Below, in pieces: positions 26,118 to 34,494 of a stretch of 46,551 nt of DNA. Both the position numbers and the translations under genes were made by a program. The DNA is taken from positions 1-46,551 of the forward strand of contig JAJZEE010000021.1 of the NCBI GenBank assembly GCA_021805735.1, read 5' to 3'. Origin of the DNA: Bacillota bacterium (GTDB lineage: Bacteria; Bacillota; Bacilli; Alicyclobacillales; SLC66). Numbering within the stretch: the first letter of the stretch is position 1; each line of letters begins with the position of its first letter. The notes under the pieces were generated by a model. That model saw only the letters and a program-made list of their open reading frames with translations. It ran no database searches and was not told the DNA's origin.

Positions 26118-26275
26118 GTCAGGAGGATGTCTAGGGTTCCGCCGTTTTGCGGGTCTGGTCCGAGCGACATCGCACTCGTTTTTGCGAGTGTACACCCTGG
26201 GGATAAAAGCCCCGCGGCAGGTTCTGGCTGGCGCGCGTCGCACGCCGTCACGACTACTGTTGCGCGGCCCTTTTT
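26118..26275 (+). promoter_or_regulatory. ykkC-class riboswitch before ilvE, probably ppGpp-sensing
   Basis: The leader carries the ykkC core in order: GATGTCTAGGGTTCCG (26125 on), CTGGTCCGAGCGACATC (closing the first stem by GATGTC/GACATC), a hairpin from GCACTCG/CGAGTG, TACACCCTGGGGATAAAAGCCCC and GCGGCAGG. The CTAGGGTTCCG, CTGGTCCGAG and GGATAAAAGCCC blocks are diagnostic. Subtype 2 of this class binds ppGpp or PRPP instead of guanidine, and the ppGpp group is known before branched-chain amino acid genes, ilvE included. A GC-rich segment ending GCGCGGCCC with TTTTTAT at 26271 looks like the expression-platform terminator. The class is read directly; the ligand is inferred from gene context. 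Confidence 0.88.
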
Positions 26276-26339
26276 ATATCCTCTTCAGGATACTCTGGAA
26301 CGCGAGTCAGAGGGGAAAAAAGATGTAGGGGTGGATCCA

Positions 26340-27224
26340 TTGCAAGAGCCCGTCGAGCGCACAATTTATTTGAATGGCCAACTGGTGCAAAAGGAACAGG
26401 CCGTCGTGTCCGTCTTTGACCACGGATTCTTGTACGGGGACGGAATCTTTGAGGGCATCCGGATTTATGACGGCGTCATCTTTCGTCTCGACGAACATCT
26501 GTCGCGTCTGTATGAGTCAGCCAAATCGATTCTTCTCACGATTCCGCTGGCCTTTGAGGAGATGGCCGAGGCGGTCATTGATACGGTTCGGGCCAATGGA
26601 TTGCGTGATGGGTATATTCGGCTCGTCGTTTCACGGGGACCGGGTGATCTTGGACTCGATCCACGCAGTTGCCCGCGCGCCAACGTCGTGATCATCGCGG
26701 ACACCATCCAGCTCTTCCCGCAGGAACTCTACGAACAGGGACTACGGATCATCACCGTTGCAACCAGGCGCAACAGTCCGGCAGCGCTCAATCCTCAAAT
26801 CAAATCGTTAAACTATCTAAACAGCGTTCTGGTCAAGATCGAGGCTGCCAATGCGGGCGTTCTTGAAGCCCTTACACTGAACGCGGAAGGCTATGTATGC
26901 GAAGGCTCGGGAGACAACGTGTTTATTGTAAAGCGCGGCGTCGTGTATACTCCACCCATTTATCTCGGCGCTTTGGACGGCATTACCCGTCGCGCCATCA
27001 TGGAACTTTGCGCTCAGCTGTCGATACCGCTGGCGGAGACTCCGTTCACACGCCATGATGTGTACGTCGCCGACGAGTGCTTCCTGACCGGCACAGCGGC
27101 AGAACTCATTCCTGTTGTTGAGGTGGACGCAAGAGTGATCGGCGATGGGAATCCGGGCCCCATCACAAAGCTTCTGCTGGAGGCGTTTCACAAAGTGGTT
27201 CGTACTCAGGGGCGCCGCGTTTAA
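26340..27224 (+). CDS. ilvE: Branched-chain amino acid aminotransferase
   Basis: A class IV PLP aminotransferase of 294 residues that moves amino groups between glutamate and the keto acids of Val, Leu and Ile. IYLNGQLVQKEQAVVSVFDH and GFLYGDGIFEGIRIYDG open the fold; the PLP Lys is in PQIKSLNYLNSVLVK; YVCEGSGDNVFIVK and GITRRAIMEL follow. D-amino-acid transaminase is a related alternative, but the G-D-G-I-F-E-G-I-R sequence favours IlvE. TTG 26340 has AGGGG eight bases upstream; GTG 26331 is possible. It is controlled by the riboswitch before it. Confidence 0.93.
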   Translation: MQEPVERTIYLNGQLVQKEQAVVSVFDHGFLYGDGIFEGIRIYDGVIFRLDEHLSRLYESAKSILLTIPLAFEEMAEAVIDTVRANGLRDGYIRLVVSRGPGDLGLDPRSCPRANVVIIADTIQLFPQELYEQGLRIITVATRRNSPAALNPQIKSLNYLNSVLVKIEAANAGVLEALTLNAEGYVCEGSGDNVFIVKRGVVYTPPIYLGALDGITRRAIMELCAQLSIPLAETPFTRHDVYVADECFLTGTAAELIPVVEVDARVIGDGNPGPITKLLLEAFHKVVRTQGRRV

Positions 27225-27251
27225 GTTTTTAAAAAAATCTGCTTATAAGGG

Positions 27252-27280
27252 TTGTGGTAGGTGGCGTCTCAGACTATAAT
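27252..27280 (+). promoter_or_regulatory. Possible internal promoter before ilvB
   Basis: TTGTGG (27252-27257), 17-bp spacer, TATAAT (27275-27280). It would give a 120-base leader for ilvB. The 185-bp gap also contains a hairpin, GCCTTTG/CAAAGaGGC, but no T-box sequence. Confidence 0.5.
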
Positions 27281-27409
27281 TTAGTAGCAGGTCCTAGTAG
27301 CAACTCATATAGAGGCGGCAGCAAACACACGATGCGCTGCGGGCCGACAGAGCCTTTGATACCAAAGAGGCAAGAGAGAGTATCCGGAAGTGTAGGGGAG
27401 GAACGCCAC

Positions 27410-29152
27410 ATGTATGGGAGTAGTGACGCCGCTGCGCCCGCAGCAGCGCGCGAATTCGTCGACCAGATGAACGCTGGCATGGTGCGTACTGGCGCTGACC
27501 TGCTGTGTTCATTGTTGCAGCAGGCGGGAGTCGATGTGATTTTCGGCTACCCGGGCGGCGCTGTGCTGCCGATCTACGATGCGCTGTATTCATCCTCGCT
27601 GCGCCACATTCTCACTCGCCACGAGCAGGGGGCGATCCACGCGGCCGAAGGGTATGCTCGGGTGACCGGTCGCCCTGGGGTAGTGCTGGCCACGTCGGGA
27701 CCGGGCGCAACCAATCTGGTGACCGGAATCGCCGACGCCTACATGGATTCGACGCCGCTCGTCGTGCTGACAGGCCAGGTCGTCACAGAAAGCATCGGTC
27801 GCGACGCGTTCCAGGAAGCGGATATTGTTGGGATCACGATGCCAATCACCAAACACAATTATCAGGTGCGAGACATTGACACCTTGCCACAGGTGATTGC
27901 TGACGCCTTTCACATCGCAACTTCAGGCCGACCAGGCCCAGTTCTGATCGATTTGCCAAAATCAGTGACAAGCGGACCCGCGCGCGACGCGGTGTTGCCG
28001 GCGCCTGACGCCCGCGGCTATCGCGTGCCTGGTCATCCGTCGGATGAAGCGCTCACAGCGATTCAGGACGCCATTCGACAGGCCAGGAAACCGCTTCTGT
28101 ACGTGGGGGGCGGGATCATCAGCGCAGGCGCGGCCGAAACGCTGCGTCGGTTTGCGCGCGTCAACCAGATTCCAGTGACCTCCACTCTGCTGGGCCTTGG
28201 TGGATTTCCGGCTCATGACGAACTGTTTGTCGGAATGCTCGGAATGCACGGCACGTATGCGGCCAATCAGGCGATCACAAACTGCGACCTGCTGATCGCT
28301 CTTGGCGTACGGTTCGATGATCGCGTGACAGGTAAGTTGCAAAGGTTTTCGCCGCACTCCAAGAAGATCCATGTCGACATCGATCCTGCGGAAATTGGCA
28401 AGAATGTTCCGGTTGACATCGCGGTGGTCGCTGACGTCGGACTCACTTTGCAGGCGTTGTTGACGGATCGCCTGTCTGCAGACACTGGGGAGTGGCGTGC
28501 GCAGATTGCCGCCTGGGAAGCAGAGTGGCCTTTGCGTTACAGGGCAGATGACACTTGTCTGAAACCGCAGGCCGTCATTGAACTCATTGCGCAGCGCACA
28601 CGCGGTGAGGCGATCGTAACGACAGAAGTAGGGCAGCATCAGATGTGGGCTGCGCTGTTCTATCCTTTTTCAGAGCCCCGCAAATTCGTCACATCGGGCG
28701 GTCTCGGCACCATGGGATATGGGTTCCCATCGGCCTTGGGCGCTCAGGTTGCGCTTCCCGGCGAAACGGTCGTGTGCATTGCGGGCGATGCCAGTTTTCA
28801 GATGAATATCCAGGAACTGCAGACCATGGTCGACTATGCGCTCCCGGTTAAGATAGCGGTTATCAACAATCGCTTCCTGGGCATGGTTCGGCAGTGGCAG
28901 CAGTTTTTCTATGACCGCCGTTATGCGGAGAGCCGCATCAGTTCTCCAGACTTCGTCAAGGTGGCAAACGCTTACGGGGTGCTCGGACTGCGCGCCGCTA
29001 CATTCGATGAAGCCAAAGTTGCGATTGAACAGGCGTTTGCCCACGAAGGGCCGGTTGTGATCGACTTCGTTGTGCTGGAAGAGGAAAACGTCTTTCCCAT
29101 GGTTCCCCCAGGCAAAGGCACTGACGAAATGACGCTGGAATGGGAGGGCTAG
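27410..29152 (+). CDS. ilvB: Acetolactate synthase, large subunit
   Basis: A 580-residue ThDP enzyme condensing two pyruvates, or pyruvate and 2-ketobutyrate, the first common step to Val/Leu/Ile. FGYPGGAVLPIYDAL and RHEQGAIHAAEGYARVTG (catalytic Glu) open the N-terminal domain; LATSGPGATNLVTG follows. The ThDP/Mg site is GDASFQMNIQELQTM followed by NNRFLGMVRQWQQFFY. The second residue after GD is Ala where most family members have Gly, a mild change. ATG 27410 has GGGAGG eight bases upstream. The stop is two bases before ilvN. Confidence 0.97.
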   Translation: MYGSSDAAAPAAAREFVDQMNAGMVRTGADLLCSLLQQAGVDVIFGYPGGAVLPIYDALYSSSLRHILTRHEQGAIHAAEGYARVTGRPGVVLATSGPGATNLVTGIADAYMDSTPLVVLTGQVVTESIGRDAFQEADIVGITMPITKHNYQVRDIDTLPQVIADAFHIATSGRPGPVLIDLPKSVTSGPARDAVLPAPDARGYRVPGHPSDEALTAIQDAIRQARKPLLYVGGGIISAGAAETLRRFARVNQIPVTSTLLGLGGFPAHDELFVGMLGMHGTYAANQAITNCDLLIALGVRFDDRVTGKLQRFSPHSKKIHVDIDPAEIGKNVPVDIAVVADVGLTLQALLTDRLSADTGEWRAQIAAWEAEWPLRYRADDTCLKPQAVIELIAQRTRGEAIVTTEVGQHQMWAALFYPFSEPRKFVTSGGLGTMGYGFPSALGAQVALPGETVVCIAGDASFQMNIQELQTMVDYALPVKIAVINNRFLGMVRQWQQFFYDRRYAESRISSPDFVKVANAYGVLGLRAATFDEAKVAIEQAFAHEGPVVIDFVVLEEENVFPMVPPGKGTDEMTLEWEG

Positions 29153-29154
29153 GA

Positions 29155-29730
29155 ATGGAACGGACGATTTCCGTGCTGGTCAATGACCGCCCTGGTGTGC
29201 TGGCGCGCATTGCCGGGATGTTCTCCCGGCGCGGCTTCAATATCGCCAGTATCACGGTTGGAACAGCGGAAGAGGAAGGGCTCAGCCGCATGACGATCGT
29301 CAGTTCCGGCGATGATGCCATGGCTCTGCAAATGGTCGCCCAGTTGCAAAAACTGATCGACGTCATAGAGGTCCATGACATATCTCGCGAACAGACTGTG
29401 AAGCGTGAACTGGCCTTGGTGAAAGTTCGCATTACGAAGACGACCAGACCCGAAATCGCCCATATTCTGGAGCCGTTTCGAGTTTCTATCGTGGATGTGG
29501 GTCACGCGTCACTGACCGTTCAGGTGACCGGGGACGTGCAAAAGATTGATGCGCTGATCGGTCTGTTGCGACCCTTTGGCGTGACGGAGATTGCCCGTAC
29601 TGGCGTGACCGCCCTATTGCGATCAGGTGTTCTGGAAAGCGGCTTCGCAGGCGCGGACACCCCGTATCGACCGTTGATTGAGGCTGAGGCGACGAATGAC
29701 GATGATCTATTTGAAACCGAAAGAGAGTGA
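29155..29730 (+). CDS. ilvN: Acetolactate synthase, regulatory small subunit
   Basis: A 191-residue small subunit. The N-terminal ACT domain ISVLVNDRPGVLARIAGMFS, then RRGFNIASITVGTAEEEGL, binds valine for feedback control of IlvB. The C-terminal part continues VKVRITKTTRPEIAHILEPF and has the second, smaller domain. The C-terminus, after ALLRS, is longer and acidic. ATG 29155 has GGGAGGG within the ilvB tail, so translation is coupled. ilvC follows after nine bases. Confidence 0.97.
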   Translation: MERTISVLVNDRPGVLARIAGMFSRRGFNIASITVGTAEEEGLSRMTIVSSGDDAMALQMVAQLQKLIDVIEVHDISREQTVKRELALVKVRITKTTRPEIAHILEPFRVSIVDVGHASLTVQVTGDVQKIDALIGLLRPFGVTEIARTGVTALLRSGVLESGFAGADTPYRPLIEAEATNDDDLFETERE

Positions 29731-29739
29731 GACTTCTAA

Positions 29740-30726
29740 ATGAAAATGTACTATGAACACGACGCAGACATGAACATGCTTGCCGACAAGGTTGTGGCCG
29801 TGATTGGCTACGGAAGCCAGGGCCACGCGCAGGCGCAGAATCTGCGTGACAGCGGGGTGCGGGTTGTTGTGGCAGTCCGTCCAGGAAAATCGGCTGCCCA
29901 GGCGGAGGAAGACGGGTTTTCCGTGATCTCTGTCGCGCAAGCGGCAGAAACCGCGGATGTCCTGCAAATCCTGCTGCCTGATGAGACGCAGGCCAGGGTA
30001 TACCGCGAGGACATCGAGCCTCATCTGCGACCTGGGCAAACGCTCATGTTCTCGCACGGGTTCAACGTTCACTTTCGGCAGATTGTGGCTCCGGACAGTG
30101 TCGATGTCGTATTGGTCGCTCCGAAGGGGCCCGGTCATCTGGTGCGCCGGGTGTATGAGTCGGGCGGCGGCGTACCGTCGCTGATCGCGATCCAGCAGGA
30201 TGCGAGCGGCAACGCGTTTGCCACTGCGCTCGCTTATGCCAAGGGTATCGGAAGCACAAAGGCGGGCGTGCTGGTCACCACATTTAAAGAAGAAACGGAG
30301 ACCGATCTGTTCGGCGAACAGGCAGTGCTTTGCGGCGGCGTGGCCGATCTGATCAAAGCTGGATTCGAGACACTCGTGGATGCCGGCTACCAGCCTGAAA
30401 TAGCGTTCTTCGAATGCTGCCATGAGATGAAACTCATCGTTGACCTGATTTATGAGGGTGGACTGTCGCGGATGAATTATTCGATCAGCGACACGGCGGA
30501 GTTTGGCGGGTATAACGCGGGTCCGAAAATTGTTACGGATGATACGCGCAAGGCGATGAAGGGGCTTCTCGACAACATTCAAAAGGGTGTCTTTGCCCGC
30601 GACTGGATTCTCGAAAACCAGGCCGGAAGACCATCCTTTACTGCCATGCGCCGCCAGTCCGCCGAGCATCAGATTGAAACGGTCGGCAAAACGTTGCGCG
30701 GCATGATGAAATTCATCGGAAAATAG
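29740..30726 (+). CDS. ilvC: Ketol-acid reductoisomerase, class I
   Basis: A 328-residue enzyme turning acetolactate or acetohydroxybutyrate into dihydroxy acids, with Mg2+ and NAD(P)H. The cofactor loop begins [19 protein letters not shown] and is followed by [16 protein letters not shown], whose Arg and Ser are the usual NADPH-contact residues. Metal and substrate residues lie in [13 protein letters not shown] and [18 protein letters not shown]. Length and the single knotted domain mark class I. It follows ilvN closely; the next gene, leuB, is 252 bp downstream across a repeat region. ilvD is absent. Confidence 0.98.
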   Translation: MKMYYEHDADMNMLADKVVAVIGYGSQGHAQAQNLRDSGVRVVVAVRPGKSAAQAEEDGFSVISVAQAAETADVLQILLPDETQARVYREDIEPHLRPGQTLMFSHGFNVHFRQIVAPDSVDVVLVAPKGPGHLVRRVYESGGGVPSLIAIQQDASGNAFATALAYAKGIGSTKAGVLVTTFKEETETDLFGEQAVLCGGVADLIKAGFETLVDAGYQPEIAFFECCHEMKLIVDLIYEGGLSRMNYSISDTAEFGGYNAGPKIVTDDTRKAMKGLLDNIQKGVFARDWILENQAGRPSFTAMRRQSAEHQIETVGKTLRGMMKFIGK

Positions 30727-30736
30727 CCGTAGCGGG

Positions 30737-30862
30737 CAGAAAAACCTGCTTGGTCGGAAGAAAAACCCGCTTGTCAGGAAGAAAAACCCGCTTGTCAGGA
30801 AGAAAAACCTGCTTGTCAGGAAGAAAAACCTGCTTGTCAGGAAGAAAAACCTGCTTGGCCGG
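30737..30862 (+). repeat. Six tandem 21-bp repeats between ilvC and leuB
   Basis: Six contiguous copies of a 21-bp unit of the form AAGAAAAACCTGCTTGTCAGG. The inner four copies are nearly identical (C/T at one site); the outer two vary at the last bases (TTGGTCGG, TTGGCCGG). They begin 10 bases after the ilvC stop. Period 21 is two helical turns, so a protein-binding array or a slippage-grown spacer are both possible. Any protein reading is unlikely. Confidence 0.95.
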
Positions 30863-30932
30863 AATCGTATGCTGTGCCGAGGCGAGTTCGGCGCAGCCGT
30901 GTTTGAGAAGCGGCGCAGCATACGATTCCGGC
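30858..30932. repeat. 22-bp inverted repeat before leuB
   Basis: GCCGGAATCGTATGCTGTGCCG (left arm 30858-30879, in two overlapping halves of under 20 bases each) pairs with 30911-30932 with one mismatch, around a 31-base loop that has its own GC-rich pairing. The last tandem unit overlaps the left arm. It could slow transcription into leuB or be the trace of an excised element. Confidence 0.9.
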
Positions 30933-30978
30933 TGGCAGGAATGGCCTTATTTGTCGGAACAGACGCGAGGTGGTCGGA

Positions 30979-32046
30979 TTGACCTATAAAATTGCAGTGT
31001 TGCCGGGGGACGGGATCGGTCCGGAAGTGGTTCACGCGGCAATGCAAGTCCTGCAGAGAGTCCTTGCTGAGAGCAGAATCGCGGCGCAATTTTCCTCCCA
31101 TCTGCTCGGCGGGGCGGCGCTCGATGCGACCGGTGTTCCGTTTCCGTCGGAAACGGAAGCGGCTGTGACATCGGCGGATGCGGTCCTGCTGGGCGCGGTC
31201 GGCGGACCCAAATGGGACACGGGTCCAGGACATTTGCGGCCGGAAGCAGGACTTCTGGGTCTGCGCAAAGCTCTTGGCGTGTATGCCAATTTGCGGCCGG
31301 TCAAAGCCTTTCCCCAACTGATAGACGCCTCGCCGCTGCGGTCAGAGATCGCCTCTGGCGTCGACGTGATGATCGTTCGCGAACTGACCGGCGGCGTGTA
31401 TTTTGGCAGTCGTGAGCGGGGCGAACTGGCGAGTGGCGAACGGTTCGCGTATGACACGATGTACTATGCAGAACGGGAAATTCGGCGAGTCGTCGCAAGG
31501 GCGTTTGCAGCCGCAGCCATGCGTCGGGGCAAACTCACTTCGGTGGATAAGGCCAATGTTCTCGACAGTTCCAGACTGTGGCGTGAGGTTGTGCAATCCA
31601 TGCAGGGTGAGTATCCGGACGTCACAGTGGAGCATCTGCTGGTTGATGCGTGTGCCATGCATCTGGTGACCAGACCGCAATCCTTTGACGTCATCGTTAC
31701 GGAGAATCTGTTTGGCGACATCCTGAGTGACGAGGCAGCCGTGTTGACGGGCTCGATCGGTATGCTGCCGTCGGCCAGTCTGGGCGATGGAGCAGGACTC
31801 TATGAACCGATACACGGTTCGGCTCCGGACCTCGCCGGGCAAGGGCTTGCGAATCCTCTGGCGGCGATTTTGTCATGCGCGTTGCTCCTTAGGTATTCGC
31901 TGCGTGAAGAGACCGCTGCACAACGAATCGAGAGCGCCGTTAAACAGGCGCTCGCACAGGGGGCGCGAACCAAAGATTTGGCCCGCGCCGGAGACTCGGT
32001 GTTGACAACCGAACAGATGACTGAGGCGGTGCTTTTACACCTGTAG
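30979..32046 (+). CDS. leuB: 3-isopropylmalate dehydrogenase
   Basis: A 355-residue enzyme oxidising 3-isopropylmalate with NAD+ in leucine synthesis. It opens with IAVLPGDGIGPEV; the substrate-binding VRELTGGVYFGSRERG follows, then the metal-binding ENLFGDILSDEAAVLTGSIG and the NAD-binding PIHGSAPDLAGQGLANPL. The start is TTG 30979 with AGGTGG six bases upstream; a GTG three codons earlier is possible. leuA and leuCD do not accompany it. A terminator-like hairpin follows. Confidence 0.96.
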   Translation: MTYKIAVLPGDGIGPEVVHAAMQVLQRVLAESRIAAQFSSHLLGGAALDATGVPFPSETEAAVTSADAVLLGAVGGPKWDTGPGHLRPEAGLLGLRKALGVYANLRPVKAFPQLIDASPLRSEIASGVDVMIVRELTGGVYFGSRERGELASGERFAYDTMYYAEREIRRVVARAFAAAAMRRGKLTSVDKANVLDSSRLWREVVQSMQGEYPDVTVEHLLVDACAMHLVTRPQSFDVIVTENLFGDILSDEAAVLTGSIGMLPSASLGDGAGLYEPIHGSAPDLAGQGLANPLAAILSCALLLRYSLREETAAQRIESAVKQALAQGARTKDLARAGDSVLTTEQMTEAVLLHL

Positions 32047-32151
32047 CACATACACCCTTATCTGGGGCCGAATCCTGTACATGGAATCGGGCCTGTCTGG
32101 TTAACGCCTAGCAATGAGTGGTATACTATCATTGAGATGTTCTATAGTATG

Positions 32152-32176
32152 CCAGCCCATTGCTGGGTGTTTTTTT
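32152..32176 (+). terminator. Terminator of the ilv-leuB unit
   Basis: CCAGC/GCTGG around CCATT (32152-32166), followed by GTGTTTTTTT. It sits between convergent genes. A further inverted repeat, GGTATACTAT/ATAGTATGCC, precedes it (32120-32152). Confidence 0.8.
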
Positions 32177-32186
32177 GCGGGCTCCG

Positions 32187-32678
32187 TCAGGTCCGGGTAA
32201 ACAGCAGCATGATCAGGCCGGCGAAAATGGAGATCGCGAAGCTGAGCGCCATCCGGACAAATGTCAGCCGAATGCCGAAAAAGGGAAATTCGGAGGCGCT
32301 GCGGGGGATGCTGATCAACATCCAGGACGTTGTAAACGCCATGACGGAAGGCAGACTGGCCCGCGCGGCGAGCATGGCTGCAGCCAGGGGATAGACGCCC
32401 CAGCGGGAACCGGTTCCAAGAGAGCCAAGTATTGTTGCCAGAAACACGCCGCGAAATCCGCTGTGCGCGCCAAACAGGCGGTATAGCAGATGACGATCAA
32501 TCGAACGTTCAAGCAGTCCTGCGATGAGCATCGACACTGTCATCCAGGGCAACGCTTTTGTAAACATGAGCCAGGCGCTTTGCGTTCCGTGCAGCGCCAT
32601 GGCGGGGTTTCGCCAGAAGAGCACCAGATAAACGCCCGTAACGATAAAACTGAGTCCTACTAGAATCTGATCATTCAT
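32187..32678 (-). CDS. Half-size permease-like membrane protein
   Basis: A 163-residue protein with about five hydrophobic helices. LLYRLFGAHSGFRGVFLATI followed by LGSLGTGSRWGVYPLAAAML resembles the conserved half of the DUF318/YraQ permease family (proteins near 300 residues with two such halves). It may form a homodimer in place of the fused form. Transported solute unknown. ATG 32678 has AGGAG eight bases upstream; a longer ORF reading from 32738 has no good site. Confidence 0.75.
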   Translation of the reverse strand: MNDQILVGLSFIVTGVYLVLFWRNPAMALHGTQSAWLMFTKALPWMTVSMLIAGLLERSIDRHLLYRLFGAHSGFRGVFLATILGSLGTGSRWGVYPLAAAMLAARASLPSVMAFTTSWMLISIPRSASEFPFFGIRLTFVRMALSFAISIFAGLIMLLFTRT

Positions 32679-32799
32679 GGGTTCCGCTCCTGCAGATTGG
32701 ACATGCTCCCAGACAACCCTGGGTGGCTGCTCGTACACAGTTTGTAGGATTATATGATTTTAGATGCATGATCATGTGGTCGCAGGGGGTGATGAGTGA

Positions 32800-34494
32800 G
32801 TGGACATGCAGACACGTCCAGTCATTGTACAGATGGACGGTTCAATTCTGCTCGACATCCATAATGGACACGCGGACGAAGCCCGTCTCGTCTTGGCCAA
32901 GTTCGCGGAGTTAGAGAAGAGTCCTGACCACTTTCACACCTACCGCGTCACGGCCCTGTCGCTTTGGAACGCTGCTGCGGCAGGCCATGATTCTATGGAA
33001 ATCCTTGAACAACTGCGAGGGTTAAGTCGCTATGAAGTGCCGTCAGCCATCGCCCGGTTTATCAGGGAGACCATGGACCGCTATGGCATTTTGGAACTGC
33101 GGCGCGGTGAAGAGGGGCTTGTTCTGGCCTCTGCGGATGAACTGACGTTAACGGAGATTGTACACCACAAGACTATTGCTCCCCTGGTGCGTCGGATGCT
33201 GTCAGGAACGGAGGTTGAGGTACCCCTGCTCTCTCGCGGCACGGTCAAGGTGGCGCTCACGAAGCTGGGTTACCCGGTGAAAGACTTGGCCGGATACACG
33301 GCAGGAACACCGCTGTCTTTTCGCATTGTGCCCGAGTTGCCTGATGGACGGTCGTTCGCCCTTCGCCATTATCAGTTGCAGGCGGCGGACGCATTTCACC
33401 AAGGCGGCGGTCTGGCAGGGGGTTCCGGGGTGCTGACGTTGCCCTGCGGCGCCGGGAAAACGATCATCGGCCTGCGGGCGATGGAGTTGCTGCAAACGTC
33501 CACATTGATCCTGGCGGCCAACATCACGGCTGCCAGGCAGTGGATTCGCGAGTTGCTGGAGAAGACGACGCTGCGGGAGGACCAGGTGGCGGAGTATAGC
33601 GGCGAACACAAGGATACTGCCCAGATCACTGTCGCCACGTATCAGATTCTCAGTTACAGACCACGGGGCAAGGATGAATTCCCGCATCTGTCACTCTTGT
33701 CCGGACACAACTGGGGTTTGATCGTATACGACGAGGTGCACTTGCTGCCCGCTCCTGTATTTCGTATCACCGCGGAAATTCAGGCAAGACGCCGCCTTGG
33801 TCTGACAGCCACCCTTGTTCGGGAGGATGGTCGGGAGGACGAAGTTTTTTCGCTCATCGGACCCAAGAAATTTGATGCTCCATGGAAAGAGCTTGAGGCG
33901 GAAGGATGGATTGCTACGGCGGTTTGCATGGAGGTCCGGATCGAACTGACGGACGAGGAACGACGTCGTTACGCGGTCGCGGAGCAACGTGAAAAAGCCC
34001 GTATCGCCGCGGAGGCGTCCGCCAAGGAAGAGGCCGTCCTGGCACTGATGGAACGACACGAAGGAGAACTGATACTCGTCATTGGCCAGTATCTTGACCA
34101 ACTGGAAAAAATCGCGATGCGTACGGGCGCCCCGCTCATTACGGGCGCCATGCGCCAGCAGGAACGGGAACGCCTGTATCACGCGTTTCGCACAGGTGAG
34201 ATTTCATCGCTGATCGTTTCCAAAGTGGCGAACTTCTCCATCGATCTGCCGGATGCAAGCGTTGCCATTCAAGTTTCCGGGGCCTTTGGCTCGAGGCAGG
34301 AGGAAGCGCAAAGGCTGGGCCGGATCATGCGTCCAAAGGAAGAGGGCATGTACGCGCATTTCTACACGATTGTGGCGAAAGAGACGAAAGATCAGGAGTT
34401 TGCCTTGAGCCGTCAGCGTTTTTTGACGGAACAGGGGTATGAATACGAGATTGCAGATCTGGAAGAATTGCTCTCAGGGGAGGTGACTGTCTAG
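32800..34494 (+). CDS. Bacterial XPB-type DNA helicase
   Basis: A 564-residue superfamily 2 helicase of the XPB/Ssl2 type. The N-terminal 180 residues contain the damage-recognition-like region. Then come motif I LPCGAGKTIIG, motif II VYDEVHLLPAPVF (DEVH), motif III GLTATLVREDGRED (with the R-E-D block specific to XPB) and motif VI QEEAQRLGRIMRPK. XPB unwinds DNA 3'-5' in nucleotide excision repair and transcription in eukaryotes and archaea; bacterial members are best known from actinobacteria. GTG 32800 has GGGGGTGA seven bases upstream. It is coupled to the next gene. Confidence 0.93.
   Translation: MDMQTRPVIVQMDGSILLDIHNGHADEARLVLAKFAELEKSPDHFHTYRVTALSLWNAAAAGHDSMEILEQLRGLSRYEVPSAIARFIRETMDRYGILELRRGEEGLVLASADELTLTEIVHHKTIAPLVRRMLSGTEVEVPLLSRGTVKVALTKLGYPVKDLAGYTAGTPLSFRIVPELPDGRSFALRHYQLQAADAFHQGGGLAGGSGVLTLPCGAGKTIIGLRAMELLQTSTLILAANITAARQWIRELLEKTTLREDQVAEYSGEHKDTAQITVATYQILSYRPRGKDEFPHLSLLSGHNWGLIVYDEVHLLPAPVFRITAEIQARRRLGLTATLVREDGREDEVFSLIGPKKFDAPWKELEAEGWIATAVCMEVRIELTDEERRRYAVAEQREKARIAAEASAKEEAVLALMERHEGELILVIGQYLDQLEKIAMRTGAPLITGAMRQQERERLYHAFRTGEISSLIVSKVANFSIDLPDASVAIQVSGAFGSRQEEAQRLGRIMRPKEEGMYAHFYTIVAKETKDQEFALSRQRFLTEQGYEYEIADLEELLSGEVTV

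Noticed and set aside
27225-27409. T-box or attenuator before ilvB
   Set aside because: No GGTGGCACCGCGG sequence, no run of Leu/Ile/Val codons and no terminator; only a weak hairpin and a possible promoter.
30750-30989. A small protein made of repeated GRKTRLS/GRKTCLS units
   Set aside because: The 21-bp repeat is a multiple of three, so any frame looks like a repeat protein; no ribosome site or sensible sequence around it.
29707-31317. A 536-residue minus-strand ORF over ilvC and leuB
   Set aside because: Antisense to two firmly identified genes and the tandem repeat; composition is that of a shadow frame.
32056-32100. Hairpin after leuB (GGGGCCGAATCC with GGAATCGGGCC) as the terminator
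   Set aside because: It has a mismatch and a bulge and no T-tract; the hairpin at 32152 with seven T is the better terminator.
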